Source of the DNA: Promethearchaeota archaeon
Lineage (GTDB): Archaea; Asgardarchaeota; Lokiarchaeia; Sigynarchaeales; SOKP01
Direction of reading: 5' to 3'
DNA: 5,670 nt
Assembly (NCBI GenBank): GCA_016839635.1
Contig: JAEOTV010000050.1
Span: 1 to 5,670 of the forward strand
Below the pieces are notes generated by a model that did no database searches, had not been told where the DNA came from, and saw only the letters and a list, made by a program, of their open reading frames with translations. Made by a program: the position numbers and the translations under genes. Positions 4,914-5,670 of this stretch are shown one piece after another. Each line of letters starts with the position of its first letter. The first letter of the stretch is position 1.

Positions 4914-5670
4914 ATGAATCAATTAGGACCCAAAAAGGATAAGTATGATAAAATTTTATTGATGTATTCAGGAGGATTAGATACTTCTTGCATGATCAAA
5001 TGGCTTCAGGAAGCATATGAAGCTAAAATCTATACATTTACAGCTGATTTAGGTCAAGAATTTGCTGATCCAACAAGGTTTAAAGAAATCGAAGATAAAG
5101 CGTATAAATTAGGTGCTGTAAAACATTTTAATGTCGATTGCAAAGAAAAATTTGTAAAAGACTATGTTTTTCCTACAATTAAAGCCAATGGATTATATCA
5201 AGGGATATATCCGTTAAGTACTGCAGTAGGGAGACCTTTAATTGCTATAGAAGCTATTAAAATTGCTAAAAAGGAAGGAATTTCCGTAGTAGCACATGGG
5301 TGTACTGGGAAAGGAAACGATCAGATTAGAATTAATATTACAGCAAATGCGTACGCTCCGGAAATTGAAGTATTACAACCCTTAATTGAATGGAATATGG
5401 GGCGAGATGAGGAAGTCAAATACGCAGAAAGACATGGAATTCCAGTCAATAGATATAAGAAATACAGCATTGATGAAAATCTCTTTGGAAGAAGTGCAGA
5501 ATGCGATATTTTAGAACACCCAGAAATTGAACCGCCTGAAGATTCGAAAGAATGGACAATTGCTCCTGAGAAGGCTCCCAATGAGCCTGAATATATAACT
5601 ATTAATTTTGAAGAAGGAGTCCCAGTAGGTTTAAATGGGGAAAAGATGAGTAGTGTTGACTTATTAAGAA
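4914..5670 (+). CDS. argG: Argininosuccinate synthase (partial, C-terminus beyond window)
   Basis: ArgG condenses citrulline and aspartate with ATP to give argininosuccinate, the penultimate step of arginine synthesis, in the cytosol. The visible 252 residues are about 60% of the usual length near 400; the gene is cut by the window edge, with no sign of damage. Diagnostic segments are the ATP-binding P-loop SGGLDTS (19-25), TADLGQEF (43-50), ANGLYQGIYPLST (91-103), AHGCTGKGNDQIR (127-139), YSIDENLFGRS (184-194) and the IAPEKAP region (216-222). These cover the ATP, citrulline and aspartate sites. Small departures from the common signatures are MYSGG for AYSGG and RI for RF after KGNDQ. ATG 4914 is the only in-frame start with a Shine-Dalgarno at good spacing. 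No argH or other arginine gene is visible; any partner would lie to the right. Confidence 0.97.
   Translation, partial: MNQLGPKKDKYDKILLMYSGGLDTSCMIKWLQEAYEAKIYTFTADLGQEFADPTRFKEIEDKAYKLGAVKHFNVDCKEKFVKDYVFPTIKANGLYQGIYPLSTAVGRPLIAIEAIKIAKKEGISVVAHGCTGKGNDQIRINITANAYAPEIEVLQPLIEWNMGRDEEVKYAERHGIPVNRYKKYSIDENLFGRSAECDILEHPEIEPPEDSKEWTIAPEKAPNEPEYITINFEEGVPVGLNGEKMSSVDLLR

Noticed and set aside
5321..5581. 86-codon minus-strand frame
   Set aside because: It is antisense to argG, which is certain from its conserved segments.

Overview
The window looks like chromosomal DNA of an AT-rich archaeon. The clearest sign is a tRNA-Pro(UGG) gene on the minus strand. It carries a 35-nt intron at the canonical 37/38 site, with a bulge-helix-bulge splice structure that can be drawn base by base and with no encoded CCA. 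An archaemetzincin, TATA-like boxes about 25-30 nt before several starts, and frequent GTG/TTG starts agree with this. The very low GC and PAS-kinase style would suit an Asgard (Lokiarchaeia-like) or similar mesophilic lineage, but that is inference; no lineage marker is present.

Layout. Positions 1-770 hold two small plus-strand genes: a three-helix membrane protein, possibly cut at its N-terminus by the window edge, and a lysine-rich soluble protein I do not recognise. The intron-containing tRNA-Pro lies at 804-912 (-). A complete archaemetzincin (M54 zinc peptidase) occupies 1124-1702 (+). It ends 5 nt from the stop of a convergent ADP-ribosylglycohydrolase (1708-2721, -). Upstream of that gene on the minus strand is a two-component pair: a soluble two-PAS histidine kinase (3173-4675) followed directly by a single-domain response regulator. 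A 238-bp divergent AT-rich region separates the kinase from argG (argininosuccinate synthase, + from 4914), which runs off the right edge.

How the genes relate. Kinase and regulator are almost certainly one transcript and one phosphorelay; both are cytosolic and no DNA-binding output is present. The ADP-ribosylglycohydrolase follows on the same strand after 61 nt and may be co-transcribed or have its own promoter. The other genes look like independent housekeeping or orphan units.

Most notable point: the receiver domain has no ATG, GTG or TTG at the position its fold requires. It begins immediately after the kinase stop codon, in the same frame, 8 nt after a near-perfect Shine-Dalgarno sequence. 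The first codon there is ATA. This implies initiation at a rare codon, a point mutation or sequencing error, or a hybrid kinase split by one stop codon. The second point is an archaemetzincin whose zinc motif has Cys where the family has Gly, with a shortened CX3C in the structural zinc site. I found no CRISPR array, insertion sequence or obviously new multi-gene system.
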